DNA of 64,000 nucleotides, taken from Shewanella electrodiphila. GTDB lineage: Bacteria; Pseudomonadota; Gammaproteobacteria; Enterobacterales; Shewanellaceae. Of the stretch, positions 37,715-46,010 are shown piece by piece. A program made the translations under genes and the position numbers. The notes below the pieces were generated by a model, which saw only the letters and a program-made list of their open reading frames with translations, did not search any database and had not been told where the DNA came from. Position 1 is the stretch's first letter; each line of letters starts with the position of its first letter. The DNA lies in assembly GCF_023283985.1 (NCBI RefSeq), contig NZ_JAKIKU010000006.1, forward strand, positions 270,740 to 334,739, in the 5' to 3' direction.

Positions 37715-38876
37715 AAGAGAACCAACTGACTAGGCGGATCCAAAATTTGCCAAATAAATTCATCATTGAGCTTTCTTGGGTATATACCATCACATCAACT
37801 TGACCACCAACACGACGTAATCCTTTGGCTTCATCTTCATCAAATACAATGGTCACAGGAAAACGTTGTGATTGTCTTAACCAGCCTGTTTGCCCTGTAG
37901 TTTGTGCAAGTTTACCTGTTTGTTCGTTCTGGCCCCAATCAACACCATAGTCAATATATGCCACTTTACCGCTAAACACTTTTCCTGGCGCATAGTCGAG
38001 TGCAAACTCAACTTTGTCGCCTGTTTTCATGTTACCTATACTGTTTTCTCTAAAGTTGGCTTCAATCCATACATCTTCTGAAGATATAAAGGTCATCACA
38101 GGTTGACCAGCACTGGCATAAAACCCTTCTTTTAAACGAAAATTAGAAGCCACGCCATTGGTTGGCGCTTTGATTTGTGTTCGTGCAAGGTTAAGTTCTG
38201 CTTGCTCAAGTGCCAGTAACGCTGATTTGACTGCGGTATTATTTTCACCTTCTGAACCTAAACGTTCTTCTGCTTTAGCAAGGTCAGCATTTGCGGCAGC
38301 TACGCCTGCCTCTGCGCTAGCTAATTCAGCTCGGGCATTATCGGCATCCGCTTTTGACATGACATTTTGTTCAACCATGGTAAAAATACGTTTGGACTGA
38401 ACTTTCGCATTTGTTAGGTTGGCCTCAGCATTGGCAACCTTGGCTTTTGCGGCTGTCACATTAGCCGTTAACGCCCCCATATTTTGCCCCGCTTGAGTCA
38501 CATTTTGCTCAGCGGTATAAAGTGCAATTTCGTAATCCCTTGGGTTAATCCGTGCGAGGACTTCTCCTTCTAAAATGAGGGTGTTTGGCGTTGTCAGAAT
38601 TTCAATCACTTCACCTGAAACTTGCGGCGTAATCGGTACCACATAGCCACGCATACGTCCTAAATCGGTTGAAGGAATATAACGGTCTGCAAAAAGATGA
38701 AACACAAACAAAAAAGCAACCACAAGAAGGATCATGTTAGTTACTTTTCTAATTTTTTGATTTTTGGCTTTTTCAGCAGGCGTATCGGCCTCGGGAGCAT
38801 TGTCGACTTGAGGCTGAGCTTCTTCTGCCTTAACAGCCACCTCAGTTGAAGAAACTTCTTTATTCTTATCAGTCAT
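37704..38876 (-). CDS. HlyD/EmrA-type membrane-fusion protein
   Basis: The 390-residue protein has a charged N-terminal tail, one membrane helix (about 46-65), a first biotinyl-lipoyl half (GEVIEILTTPNTLILEGEVL), a long alanine-rich coiled-coil hairpin (about 120-215), the second lipoyl half (TQIKAPTNGVASNFRLKEG) and a beta-barrel domain. It bridges inner and outer membrane in efflux complexes. It overlaps the downstream DUF2955 gene. The region before it (38877-39134) probably carries the promoter. Confidence 0.92.
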   Translation of the reverse strand: MTDKNKEVSSTEVAVKAEEAQPQVDNAPEADTPAEKAKNQKIRKVTNMILLVVAFLFVFHLFADRYIPSTDLGRMRGYVVPITPQVSGEVIEILTTPNTLILEGEVLARINPRDYEIALYTAEQNVTQAGQNMGALTANVTAAKAKVANAEANLTNAKVQSKRIFTMVEQNVMSKADADNARAELASAEAGVAAANADLAKAEERLGSEGENNTAVKSALLALEQAELNLARTQIKAPTNGVASNFRLKEGFYASAGQPVMTFISSEDVWIEANFRENSIGNMKTGDKVEFALDYAPGKVFSGKVAYIDYGVDWGQNEQTGKLAQTTGQTGWLRQSQRFPVTIVFDEDEAKGLRRVGGQVDVMVYTQESSMMNLFGKFWIRLVSWFSYVR

Positions 38877-39134
38877 AACCTTCCCTTGAATCCATGCATT
38901 GAACGCAGCTAAATAACGTGACTAGCTCACCAAAATGTTAACAACAAATTGGTGAGTTGTTACTGTTAATGCAGTATAGAATTATTTCGATGTAGAACTC
39001 AAATATAACCATAAAATTAGCCAGTTATATTCATTGTTAATTGGGCGAATATGTTTCGCTAGTTGCTAATGAATCAATAGCTATGTTAAGAAAGGTGATG
39101 ACAAATCAGGGATGTTCTTTATTAAGCTGCAAAA

Positions 39135-39533
39135 TTAAGCAGCAAACTCTTTTAATGCTTGCATGGCCAATGACGCTTTATCAGCTGGTACAAATATATG
39201 GTCATGATAGTAAGCCGCGATGACATTAGCGCTAATGCCATAATCCGTTAACTTGTGAGAAATTGCTGCTGTTAAGCCCACGGCCTCAAGGCTCGAATGT
39301 ACGCTTAACGTAATTTGTTTAAACCGAACGTCAAATGCCAGATAACCCTGAATAGCAGCTTCTACAGTTAATACTAACGTTAAGCCTTCTTGTTCTTTAA
39401 AACAGCAAAGCGGTTCTAAATGTGCATAATCTGCAAGTTGTCCATTCACACTGCAAAACACAAACTCGCCTGCTTGTAACTCTGGCGACATGTCTGCCAG
39501 AAGTTGTGATAATTCTGTAATGCCCGATGTCAT
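39135..39533 (-). CDS. ACT-domain protein
   Basis: The 132-residue protein has two small domains typical of the ACT_3/ACT_7 type: an N-terminal part with SPELQAGEFVFCSV and a C-terminal ACT fold (SSLEAVGLTAAISHKLTDYG, then YYHDHIFVPADK). Such proteins bind amino acids, but no enzyme domain is attached and the ligand is unknown. ATG 39533 has AGGGG seven bases upstream. Confidence 0.85.
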   Translation of the reverse strand: MTSGITELSQLLADMSPELQAGEFVFCSVNGQLADYAHLEPLCCFKEQEGLTLVLTVEAAIQGYLAFDVRFKQITLSVHSSLEAVGLTAAISHKLTDYGISANVIAAYYHDHIFVPADKASLAMQALKEFAA

Positions 39534-39616
39534 TGCATTCCCCTTAATTTCATACAACACCTTTAATCAGGTAACCAACAAACTTTAATCAGATAACCAA
39601 CAACCTCTATGATTTA

Positions 39617-40114
39617 TTATTGGCTGTAATGTCTAATCACAGACACTTTTCCGTTTTCAATTTCAAGCACTTCGAACGATGAATTATCGTGCTGAATTAC
39701 TTTGCCATTATCTGGATGTGTTCCTTTAGCAACGGTATCAAACTCAATCATAATGACATTGTGACCAAAAGCTGAATTAGTCAGTGTGGCAGAATACTCA
39801 TCGTGTGACGCAAGGTAATAGGTCATTCCTTTGCGAAGTGCAGCTTTGCCATCTGGCTGACGGCTATCATCATCACTCCACGGTAAATGTTGATAACCAA
39901 TATCATCGGTTAATAGCGATAAGTAGTTTTCTAAGTCTTGCGCGGTAGCATTTGGCTGTTGTGTCCCCTTCCAAGCCTCAAAGTAAACTTGGGTAAATGC
40001 AGCGTAATCAAAATCAGATTTTTGCTTCACTTCATCTGCGATAGTAGACAATGGCATCAATATTAATACTGATAAAAAGCCTAATAAGACTCGGGTTGAA
40101 ATCCTTGTTTTCAT
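39617..40114 (-). CDS. Exported SnoaL/NTF2-like protein
   Basis: The 165-residue protein has a signal peptide (about 1-26, ending STIADE) followed by an NTF2/SnoaL-like cone-shaped fold (FDYAAFTQVYFEAWKG, then LTDDIGYQHLPW and SSFEVLEIENGKV). Family members include ketosteroid-isomerase-like enzymes and simple binding proteins. No specific function can be given. ATG 40114 has AAGGAAG four bases upstream. Confidence 0.78.
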   Translation of the reverse strand: MKTRISTRVLLGFLSVLILMPLSTIADEVKQKSDFDYAAFTQVYFEAWKGTQQPNATAQDLENYLSLLTDDIGYQHLPWSDDDSRQPDGKAALRKGMTYYLASHDEYSATLTNSAFGHNVIMIEFDTVAKGTHPDNGKVIQHDNSSFEVLEIENGKVSVIRHYSQ

Positions 40115-40296
40115 AACACTTCCTTTTACGTTATTCACAAATGATTGCACTAGTGACTCAACTAGCGACTTAACACATTGGTAAATATACTTAACACATA
40201 AGCAATCACTAATTAAATATGTAACCTACTGAATTAAAGTTCAAATCGCAACTCATCAGTTGCCATATTCATTTTTGATTTACAGCCAAAATCCTA

Positions 40297-40773
40297 TTAA
40301 ATAGTCTTCTGATATTCAAACAACCAAAAAGGCTCATTAATATCAGGCTGCACTTCACCCACTTTGACATAGCCGAGTTTTTCATAAAAATGGTGATTTC
40401 GAAATGCTTTAAAGGGAGTAACCAGTGACCAACAAGTCACTCTTGGGTAGTGACTCTCAAGTTGTTTAACCACTTGAGAACCAATGCGCTTATCTTGAAA
40501 ATCTGGCGTAATAAAGAAGTATTTTATTTCAATTTCTTGATGGTTTTTAATCACAGCAAGAATGCCACCAGCAACTTCATCACCATATTTAATCAGGTAG
40601 TAATGCCCAGCTTCCACACTTTGTAAATGCCACGCTGTTGACTCAATATGCGGAGGGAAACTGCCATATTGTTCAAAATCGGCTTGAAAAGCATCTACAG
40701 CTAAATTCTTTAACTGTAACGCATCTTCAGCACTTGCTAACACTAACCTTGATTTGGGCATGCTTTCACTCAT
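40297..40773 (-). CDS. GNAT-family N-acetyltransferase
   Basis: The 158-residue protein has the GNAT fold with the acetyl-CoA-binding strand and loop IKYFFITPDFQDKRIGSQVVKQLE (Q/R-x-x-G-x-G/A-like motif, here QDKRIGS) and a C-terminal FYEKLGYVKVGE. The acetyl acceptor is unknown. It is the first of several small acetyltransferases in this stretch; no attC-like site flanks it. Confidence 0.88.
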   Translation of the reverse strand: MSESMPKSRLVLASAEDALQLKNLAVDAFQADFEQYGSFPPHIESTAWHLQSVEAGHYYLIKYGDEVAGGILAVIKNHQEIEIKYFFITPDFQDKRIGSQVVKQLESHYPRVTCWSLVTPFKAFRNHHFYEKLGYVKVGEVQPDINEPFWLFEYQKTI

Positions 40774-41084
40774 TTATATAAGAGAAACTCAACGGCAGCG
40801 ATCAAAAAAACAATTAACCTCAAAGACCGCAGACGGATAAGCCTCTTACGTTGCCAAAGCTAAGTGATAAAATCAATGTTTGTAGTGGTCAATACCGTTT
40901 ATACATGGCTTATAAAGCGGGGAAATTTGAAATTAAATATCCCCGAGCCAAAAGATGACAACAGTTCAATATAAAGGGAGTAAAGAGGAAAATCAGAAGG
41001 AGTATAGAGGGTTTGTAATAGTCAATTAACCCCGTTCAACACTTAGGGATAAGCACACAAATCCGCGCGACCAGTCCTTATTAA
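40774..41084. other. Intergenic region between two acetyltransferase genes
   Basis: About 310 bases with no open reading frame, clear terminator or attC site that I can support. It marks the downstream edge of the cassette-like gene cluster. Confidence 0.4.
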
Positions 41085-41507
41085 CTAAGAGATTTGTCTC
41101 GACATGTAAAAGAACCTATCTTCTTCTTTATCTACCTCAAAGTTATTCCTAATGTATAGGTGATATGCAGGACTAATTTTAAGAACTCGTAACCTAAGTT
41201 GATTTACACCAGCTTTGATTGCTAACCGTTCACACTCTGCCAGGGCAGCTGCACCAATACCTTTATTTTGAAATGTTTCACTAACCTGTAGATCTCGGAT
41301 ATAACAGCCATCACTATCAAAGGCTAAACGAATTGCACCCACCACCGATCCGTTGAAAAAAATGTCCCAGTTTTCTAGGTCAACAATTTGCTCATGTATC
41401 GTAGACTGTTCCCAATTTACAGAATGGTGTTCATAGTATGAACGCATGTTTTTAAATGTAATATCTGCCGATGCATAAAGATCGGCTGTTGGTTGATATG
41501 AAATCAT
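41085..41507 (-). CDS. GNAT-family N-acetyltransferase (cassette-associated)
   Basis: The 140-residue protein has the GNAT core: IRDLQVSETFQNKGIGAAAL (QNKGIGA acetyl-CoA loop), LRLRVLKISPAYHLYIRNNF. ATG 41507 has GGAG six bases upstream. It begins just inside a candidate attC site (41515-41638), which suggests it is an integron cassette gene. Confidence 0.87.
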   Translation of the reverse strand: MISYQPTADLYASADITFKNMRSYYEHHSVNWEQSTIHEQIVDLENWDIFFNGSVVGAIRLAFDSDGCYIRDLQVSETFQNKGIGAAALAECERLAIKAGVNQLRLRVLKISPAYHLYIRNNFEVDKEEDRFFYMSRQIS

Positions 41508-41514
41508 CAAAATC

Positions 41515-41638
41515 TCCTAATACCGTAATAAGCCAACTAAAGCAGCGGATTAAAATGTGGAGAAAATCGCACCTTAAGCCACTGTTTCAGCTTAGTTAAA
41601 CGACCTTTCCATGCTTTTAGGCTTATACGGAGTTAAGT
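41515..41638 (-). other. Candidate attC site D (weak)
   Basis: Right core GTTAAGT (41632-41638) contains the stop codon of the YdeI-like gene, as at two clear sites near 63 kb. Inner arms CCGTAATAAGCC and GGCTTATACGG pair. The left core is degenerate. Confidence 0.4.
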
Positions 41639-42208
41639 CGGCTTTTCTTCTTTGACAAGCATGTCCATGAATTTTTTAAATCGCCTTTGTCTAGTCTCTG
41701 GTTTCTTCGCACTTGTTAAGCCGTAAGCGATAACATAGCGACTCGACTTATTGAGCTTTTCAAAAAACAATTTTGTCTTAGGCTGATTTTCCACAGCAGT
41801 TAAGAAATCTGCTGGGACTTCCATTTTACTCACTGTATAGGCATTCTCCCAACGACCATCCGCTTTCGCTGCATGAACATGCACAAGACCAGCTTCTTTC
41901 ATCCGGTTTTCGCTTATTAAACGGTCAACATGTTCTGTGTTCCTTTTAGACCAGTTGCTTCGTATCGTCCTAGGAGTTATGCGCTGCAGATAAGCTTGCT
42001 CGTCAATTGACTTTTTTATGCCATCAATCCAGCCATAGCATAAAACCTCTATCACTACATCATTCCAAGTAACACTCTGGGTTCCAGAATTTTTCTTGAA
42101 TATTTTTACCCATAATTCGCTTTCAGTTGCATGATGCTCAGCGAGCCACTCACTGAGGTCATTTGATGTTACAAATGTCTTGATTCTCGACAAATCTACT
42201 TCAGGCAT
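41633..42208 (-). CDS. YdeI/OmpD-associated-family protein
   Basis: The 191-residue protein matches the YdeI family: LSEWLAEHHATESELWVKI, then WNDVVIEVLCYGWIDGIKKS and a basic C-terminus (KKPETRQRRFKKFMDMLV). Members are sometimes annotated as bacteriocin-protection proteins, but the biochemical role is unclear. It starts at ATG 42208, 31 bp after the preceding gene, with no attC site between them, so the two may share a cassette. Confidence 0.85.
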   Translation of the reverse strand: MPEVDLSRIKTFVTSNDLSEWLAEHHATESELWVKIFKKNSGTQSVTWNDVVIEVLCYGWIDGIKKSIDEQAYLQRITPRTIRSNWSKRNTEHVDRLISENRMKEAGLVHVHAAKADGRWENAYTVSKMEVPADFLTAVENQPKTKLFFEKLNKSSRYVIAYGLTSAKKPETRQRRFKKFMDMLVKEEKPT

Positions 42209-42239
42209 CTAATTAGGTTCTCTTTGGCATAATATGCAC

Positions 42240-42605
42240 TTAAACACCACTATACCCCATAAACTTTAGCCAAGAATTCCTCTCTGTTTTTAATTGTGCA
42301 GAAAGAAAACTATATGCCCATGCTCGTTTAGTGTTAATGGTATCTGAAAAATTTAAGTCTTCGCAAACCGCATTTCTTATTAACTCATGTAGTGCTTTAT
42401 TACCATTTTGGTAATACTTATCTAAAAGGATAAGTGCTAATTTCGTCTGTTCCAGTGAGCTTGAGTCAATCTGGTTCTGCGTAAATTGAACAAAGACATC
42501 TACCTCAAAAGAAAGTAAACCATCTTGCTGGTTGAATTTATCTGTAACTTCAGGAAAGAATTTTTTAACCTCGTTCAAAAATTCGCTTCGATGCAGATTA
42601 CTCAT
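42240..42605 (-). CDS. Hypothetical protein, cassette-associated
   Basis: A 121-residue soluble, helical protein with a conserved-looking C-terminus (TKRAWAYSFLSAQLKTERNS). I do not recognise its function. Its ATG lies 12 bp from attC-like site C, as expected for the gene of an integron cassette. Confidence 0.7.
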   Translation of the reverse strand: MSNLHRSEFLNEVKKFFPEVTDKFNQQDGLLSFEVDVFVQFTQNQIDSSSLEQTKLALILLDKYYQNGNKALHELIRNAVCEDLNFSDTINTKRAWAYSFLSAQLKTERNSWLKFMGYSGV

Positions 42606-42617
42606 GCTTCTCCGTGC

Positions 42618-42672
42618 ATATAACGCTCAATTCAGCTGCACCGTAGGCGTCAGTCGGAATTGTTTGTTCTGC
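42618..42672 (-). other. attC-like site C (short type)
   Basis: About 55 bp between the frameshifted GNAT gene and the hypothetical gene. Ends ATATAAC and GTTCTGC are imperfect cores. Inner arms CAATTC and GAATTG pair, as in the roughly 60-bp attC sites of mobile integrons. Confidence 0.6.
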
Positions 42673-43211
42673 CTAATTTTTTACACCCTTTACCATTGCT
42701 GTTTCTGAGATCGATTGACCATCAATTCTGTATTGATCTTGGAACTCGCCAACAACGGTAAAGCCTAATTTTAAATAAAGGTTTTTAGCAGGAGTATTTT
42801 CAGAAAGCACACACAAATCAAGCCAGTCAATAGCTGGAGCCTCATGACAAAAAGCAACCACTGTATCAATCAGTTTTTTGCCAACTCCCTGCTTACGGCA
42901 AGTGCTATCAACACCCATACCGAGTAAAACTCTATGCTTTATGTTTTCATCACTATGATTACGCAGATCAATATGACCTTTAATTGAACCGTCTTGACCT
43001 TTTGCAAGCCAGAGCTTTCTCCAACTAGACTCTCCAAAACTCACATCAAAGCCTTTTTTGAACTTTTCTCTACTGGTTTTTGAAAGCTCGTTTTCATATT
43101 TTGATAGAGGCTGAAAAGTGGATTTTCTCTACAACCATTTTCTGAGATCTGATTCTCAAGATACGAAAAGAATAACTCTAAATCTTCTTTTTCTGCTGGA
43201 ACTACTTTCAT
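42673..43211 (-). pseudogene. GNAT N-acetyltransferase with a one-base frameshift
   Basis: The N-terminal part is in one frame from ATG 43211 (MKVVPAEKEDLELFFSYLEN). The rest is in another frame (NELSKTSREKFKKGFDVSFG, then CRKQGVGKKLIDTVVAF with the acetyl-CoA loop, and NLYLKLGFTVVGEF). The switch lies at an A4 run (43099-43102); one more A would restore a protein of about 178 residues. This is a recent loss, a phase-variable tract or a base-calling error. The gene is flanked by attC-like sites B and C. Confidence 0.85.
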
Positions 43212-43213
43212 AC

Positions 43214-43302
43214 TCTGAACTCGATTAAATTGTTGGCTAAAATTAAGTGAGGCATGAACGAAAAGCCAACTGTTTTAAGTACAATTGAATGTCTTGTTAG
43301 CT
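43214..43302 (-). other. attC-like site B
   Basis: About 89 bp. It shares the long internal arms TTGGCTAAAATTA and AAAAGCCAACTGTTTT with the clear sites at 62987 and 63486, and ends in GTTAGCT. The GNAT start codon lies 3 bp away. Confidence 0.75.
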
Positions 43303-43306
43303 TTAA

Positions 43307-43672
43307 TTAAACCCAGATGTCGTTATCAGCAGTTAACTCGCCACCTGCCTCTCCAGTGTTTGTGACACCTTGGGGCTCAACAAGTAAAACCTGACAAAGT
43401 CCTTTAGCAAATGGTTTATGCTCAACACCTTTTGGTATTACGAACATTTCACCGTTTGTAAGAAGAACTTTACCATCTCTAAATTCAATTTCTAAAGTGC
43501 CATCAATAACAATAAAAACTTCGTCGGTATCGTCGTGCGAATGCCATACAAACTCGCCCTCACCTTTAGCTAATTTAAATTGATAATCATTCATTTCAGC
43601 AATGACTCTTGGAGACCATAACTCATCAAATTTCGAAAGTTTATTTTTAATATTTATCGGAGAATATTTCAT
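43307..43672 (-). CDS. Cupin-domain protein, cassette-associated
   Basis: The 121-residue single-domain cupin has motif 1 [23 protein letters not shown] (His-x-His, Glu) and motif 2 [16 protein letters not shown] (His), so a metal site is plausible. The reaction is unknown. It is flanked by attC-like sites A and B, with its start 12 bp from site A, and is the best-defined cassette in this cluster. Confidence 0.9.
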   Translation of the reverse strand: MKYSPINIKNKLSKFDELWSPRVIAEMNDYQFKLAKGEGEFVWHSHDDTDEVFIVIDGTLEIEFRDGKVLLTNGEMFVIPKGVEHKPFAKGLCQVLLVEPQGVTNTGEAGGELTADNDIWV

Positions 43673-43683
43673 ATCGACCTTGC

Positions 43684-43743
43684 ACCTAACGTTTTAGTAT
43701 TTATGCGTTGCGCTGTTTGCAGGGCATAAATCGCTTGTTGGAC
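43684..43743 (-). other. attC site A
   Basis: A 60-bp site with perfect cores at both ends: ACCTAAC (RYYYAAC) and GTTGGAC (GTTRRRY). Inner arms AGTATTTATGC and GCATAAATCGCT pair imperfectly. Confidence 0.8.
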
Positions 43744-43783
43744 TTGGCCGATGCCAGTCTAGGTTAATTTGGTATGCTTTATG

Positions 43784-43870
43784 CTAAAGAAATTTGCTTT
43801 TTTTGATACTGGCTCTGGGCTGTAGAGCTGTTTTGAATTGATTGTATGGCTTGGTATGTACTTTTTTCAT
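43784..43870 (-). CDS. Possible 28-residue basic peptide
   Basis: ATG 43870 is preceded by AAGGAA six bases upstream, and the frame encodes a lysine-rich peptide beginning MKKVHTKPYNQFKTAL. Its stop lies 40 bp before attC site A, the place a cassette gene would occupy. It is too short to judge by composition and may be chance. Confidence 0.35.
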   Translation of the reverse strand: MKKVHTKPYNQFKTALQPRASIKKSKFL

Positions 43871-44224
43871 TGAAATTTCCTTATCATTATTGTGTTCCAT
43901 CACATCTTTTTAATTCTAGTTAATTCAATGAGGATAATATACTCGATTAAGTCCTCATTTGGCTCCGCGCAGCGGCTTAGTTCAACAGCTGTATAGTGCC
44001 ATGTGCATTTATCACTTCAGGCCTGTGAAAATATGTAACACTAAATAATTGAATTTAATTACACTACTCAAAAAAACATCAATATACCAGCCGTAAAAAT
44101 GCGCATGTGTATTTATTTCGAACAATAACCCTGACATTAACTTTTAAAGTGTTGACTTTATTTTTGTCAAAATAGTAAACAAACTTTCCCATCAACGGAG
44201 CTTGGAAGCTCTATTCAACAAAGC
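43871..44224. other. Noncoding AT-rich region
   Basis: About 350 bases between the small peptide frame and the tRNA-Ser repeat. It contains an inverted repeat TGAGGA/TCCTCA near 43930-43960 and no convincing gene. Confidence 0.4.
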
Positions 44225-44255
44225 AAAAAGCCCACTATAAAGTAGCGGGCTTCTT
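44225..44255 (-). terminator. Hairpin terminator beyond the tRNA-Ser 3' fragment
   Basis: On the minus strand, AAGCCCGCTA pairs with TAGTGGGCTT and is followed by T-rich sequence. It resembles the hairpin at 44341-44372. Confidence 0.75.
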
Positions 44256-44261
44256 TAAATA

Positions 44262-44315
44262 TGGCGAAGAGATAGAGGTTTGAACCCTACATTGATGCGC
44301 TACAAACCTATGTTG
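44262..44315 (-). repeat. tRNA-Ser 3'-end fragment (degenerate)
   Basis: About 54 bp resembling the acceptor 3' strand, T arm (GGTTTGAACCC) and variable arm of the adjacent tRNA-Ser; the 5' half is absent. It repeats the layout seen behind tRNA-Leu. Confidence 0.8.
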
Positions 44316-44340
44316 TTTTATTTATTAATATTTAGATAGC

Positions 44341-44372
44341 AAAAAGCCCGCTAATAAATTAGCGGGCTTTTC
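44341..44372 (-). terminator. Terminator of tRNA-Ser
   Basis: The stem AAGCCCGCTAA/TTAGCGGGCTT begins 7 bp beyond the tRNA 3' end and is followed by T5 on the minus strand. Confidence 0.88.
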
Positions 44373-44378
44373 TTAATA

Positions 44379-44469
44379 TGGCGGAGAGATAGGGATTTGA
44401 ACCCTAGATGGGCTACAAACCCATGCCGGTTTTCAAGACCGGTGCATTCGACCACTCTGCCACCTCTCC
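44379..44469 (-). tRNA. tRNA-Ser (UGA)
   Basis: A 91-nt type II tRNA: acceptor GGAGAGG, anticodon stem-loop CCGGTCTTGAAAACCGG giving UGA, long variable arm, T arm GTTCAAATC and encoded CCA. Confidence 0.96.
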
Positions 44470-44580
44470 GAACGAGCGAGATAATAGCTATCTCCCTCGC
44501 TGCTGTAAAGTAGAAATTGAATAAATTTGTTCATTTGGCTATTTGAGCATCAATTTGGGTCCTAATGCTGAAAAATACAC

Positions 44581-44913
44581 CTATTTATCCATTTTAACTG
44601 GCGTAAGGCCTTTAGCACGATCATCAATGGCATCATCTAATTTAAAACCTGCTTGTTTCCATGTTGCCGCTTCTTCAGGGTTAAACTTCTCTTTAGACCA
44701 ATCCATAGCCGACTCAACATCAAAGCTAGCTTTACTCCACAGCTGAGACTGCTCAGCGTTAAAACCTTTCTTACTCCAAGTTTGTGCTTGAGCTGCATCG
44801 AAACCAATAGCCTTCCACTCAGCGATATCTCTCTCTGACATCCCTTTCCATGTTGGGGCTGACGCACAGCCATATAAAAGACAAGCTACCAATATGACGA
44901 TTAACTTATTCAT
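44581..44913 (-). CDS. Small lipoprotein with five 13-residue Trp/Phe repeats
   Basis: The 110-residue protein has a lipoprotein signal (CLLYGCAS, acylated Cys16). The mature part is five tandem 13-residue units: Trp at 33, 46, 59, 72 and 85, and Phe at 38, 51, 64, 77 and 90, with acidic and amphipathic residues between (for example WSKKGFNAEQSQL). I do not know its function; regular helices packing on a surface are plausible. ATG 44913 has AGGGAG six bases upstream. It is monocistronic between tRNA-Ser and rluB. Confidence 0.8.
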   Translation of the reverse strand: MNKLIVILVACLLYGCASAPTWKGMSERDIAEWKAIGFDAAQAQTWSKKGFNAEQSQLWSKASFDVESAMDWSKEKFNPEEAATWKQAGFKLDDAIDDRAKGLTPVKMDK

Positions 44914-45041
44914 TAAATACTCCCTTATTTGTAAGTACACGCAAGTGATGAAAATATCATCAAATTAAATATAGTTAGCGATATACTCAGTTTCAAGAAA
45001 CTCACTGATAATTGTGTAGTTCCCCCTATATGCCGGGCAAT

Positions 45042-45067
45042 AAAAAAGGTCGCACTAGGCGACCTTT
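45042..45067 (-). terminator. Terminator downstream of rluB
   Basis: On the minus strand, AAAGGTCGC and GCGACCTTT form a stem followed by T6. It ends the trpH-to-rluB gene run. Confidence 0.85.
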
Positions 45068-45137
45068 GTTTAACTGACGTTTGTCATCACTGTATGACTA
45101 ACACTGCATGACTAACACTGTATATAACAATGTAGAC

Positions 45138-46010
45138 TTAGCTGCGTTGACGTGTCGTTTTAGGACGTGCAGCGGCAGTTTTATGCTTACGTACTGCGCG
45201 GCGAATTTTAGCGCCTTTAACTTGAGCACGTGCAACACTGTGTTTATCGGTACCCAGTAATGTACGTGTTTCTGGCTCTAAACCGGCTAATTGACGCAAG
45301 TAGTTTACTTGCTCCATATCAAGCTCAGTCCAACCACCACGAGGTAGCGCTTTTGGCAATTCAACCATGCCGTAACGAACACGGATAAGACGGCTGACTT
45401 GTACTTCTTGCGACTCCCATAAACGACGAACCTCACGGTTACGTCCTTCTTTAAGTGTCACATGCCACCACTTATTCAGGCCTTCGCCACCCGCAGGTTT
45501 AATGCTATCAAAGTTAGCAGGGCCATCTTCTAAGGTCACGCCTTTACGCAGACGTTGAACAGCTGCTTCTGATACATCACCGAATGTACGAACCGCATAT
45601 TCACGGTCAACTTCATTTGACGGATGCATTAAACGGTTTGCAAGCTCACCGTCTGATGTAAATAGTAATAAGCCTGAAGTATTAATATCCAAACGACCTA
45701 CCGCTACCCAACGTGAATCACGAATTTTTGGTAAACGTTCGAATACGGTAGTTCTTCCTTCAGGATCTTTTCGACTACAAATTTCGCCCTCTGGCTTGTG
45801 GTAAGCCAAAACACGACAAATGATGTCTTCTTCAGTTTTGATCACGATGGCACGGCCATCAATGCGGATTTTGGCATCTGCTTCAACGCGATCACCTAAA
45901 CTGGCAATTTCTCCGTCTACACTAATACGGCCTGCAGCAATCCATGCCTCCATCTCACGACGGGAGCCATGGCCTGCACGGGCCAAGACTTTCTGCAATT
46001 TTTCGCTCAT
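45138..46010 (-). CDS. rluB: 23S rRNA pseudouridine synthase B
   Basis: The 290-residue protein has an N-terminal S4 RNA-binding domain (about 1-60; [20 protein letters not shown]) and the RsuA/RluB catalytic domain with [17 protein letters not shown] (catalytic Asp) and the [11 protein letters not shown] motif. The tail is basic. It converts uridine 2605 (E. coli numbering) in 23S rRNA. The ATG directly follows the scpB stop codon (TAG-ATG), so it is cotranscribed with scpA and scpB. Confidence 0.95.
   Translation of the reverse strand: MSEKLQKVLARAGHGSRREMEAWIAAGRISVDGEIASLGDRVEADAKIRIDGRAIVIKTEEDIICRVLAYHKPEGEICSRKDPEGRTTVFERLPKIRDSRWVAVGRLDINTSGLLLFTSDGELANRLMHPSNEVDREYAVRTFGDVSEAAVQRLRKGVTLEDGPANFDSIKPAGGEGLNKWWHVTLKEGRNREVRRLWESQEVQVSRLIRVRYGMVELPKALPRGGWTELDMEQVNYLRQLAGLEPETRTLLGTDKHSVARAQVKGAKIRRAVRKHKTAAARPKTTRQRS

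Noticed and set aside
41085..43672. A toxin-antitoxin module in the small-gene cluster
   Set aside because: No adjacent pair shows the size, overlap and motif pattern of a toxin-antitoxin pair; the genes match acetyltransferase, YdeI and cupin families.
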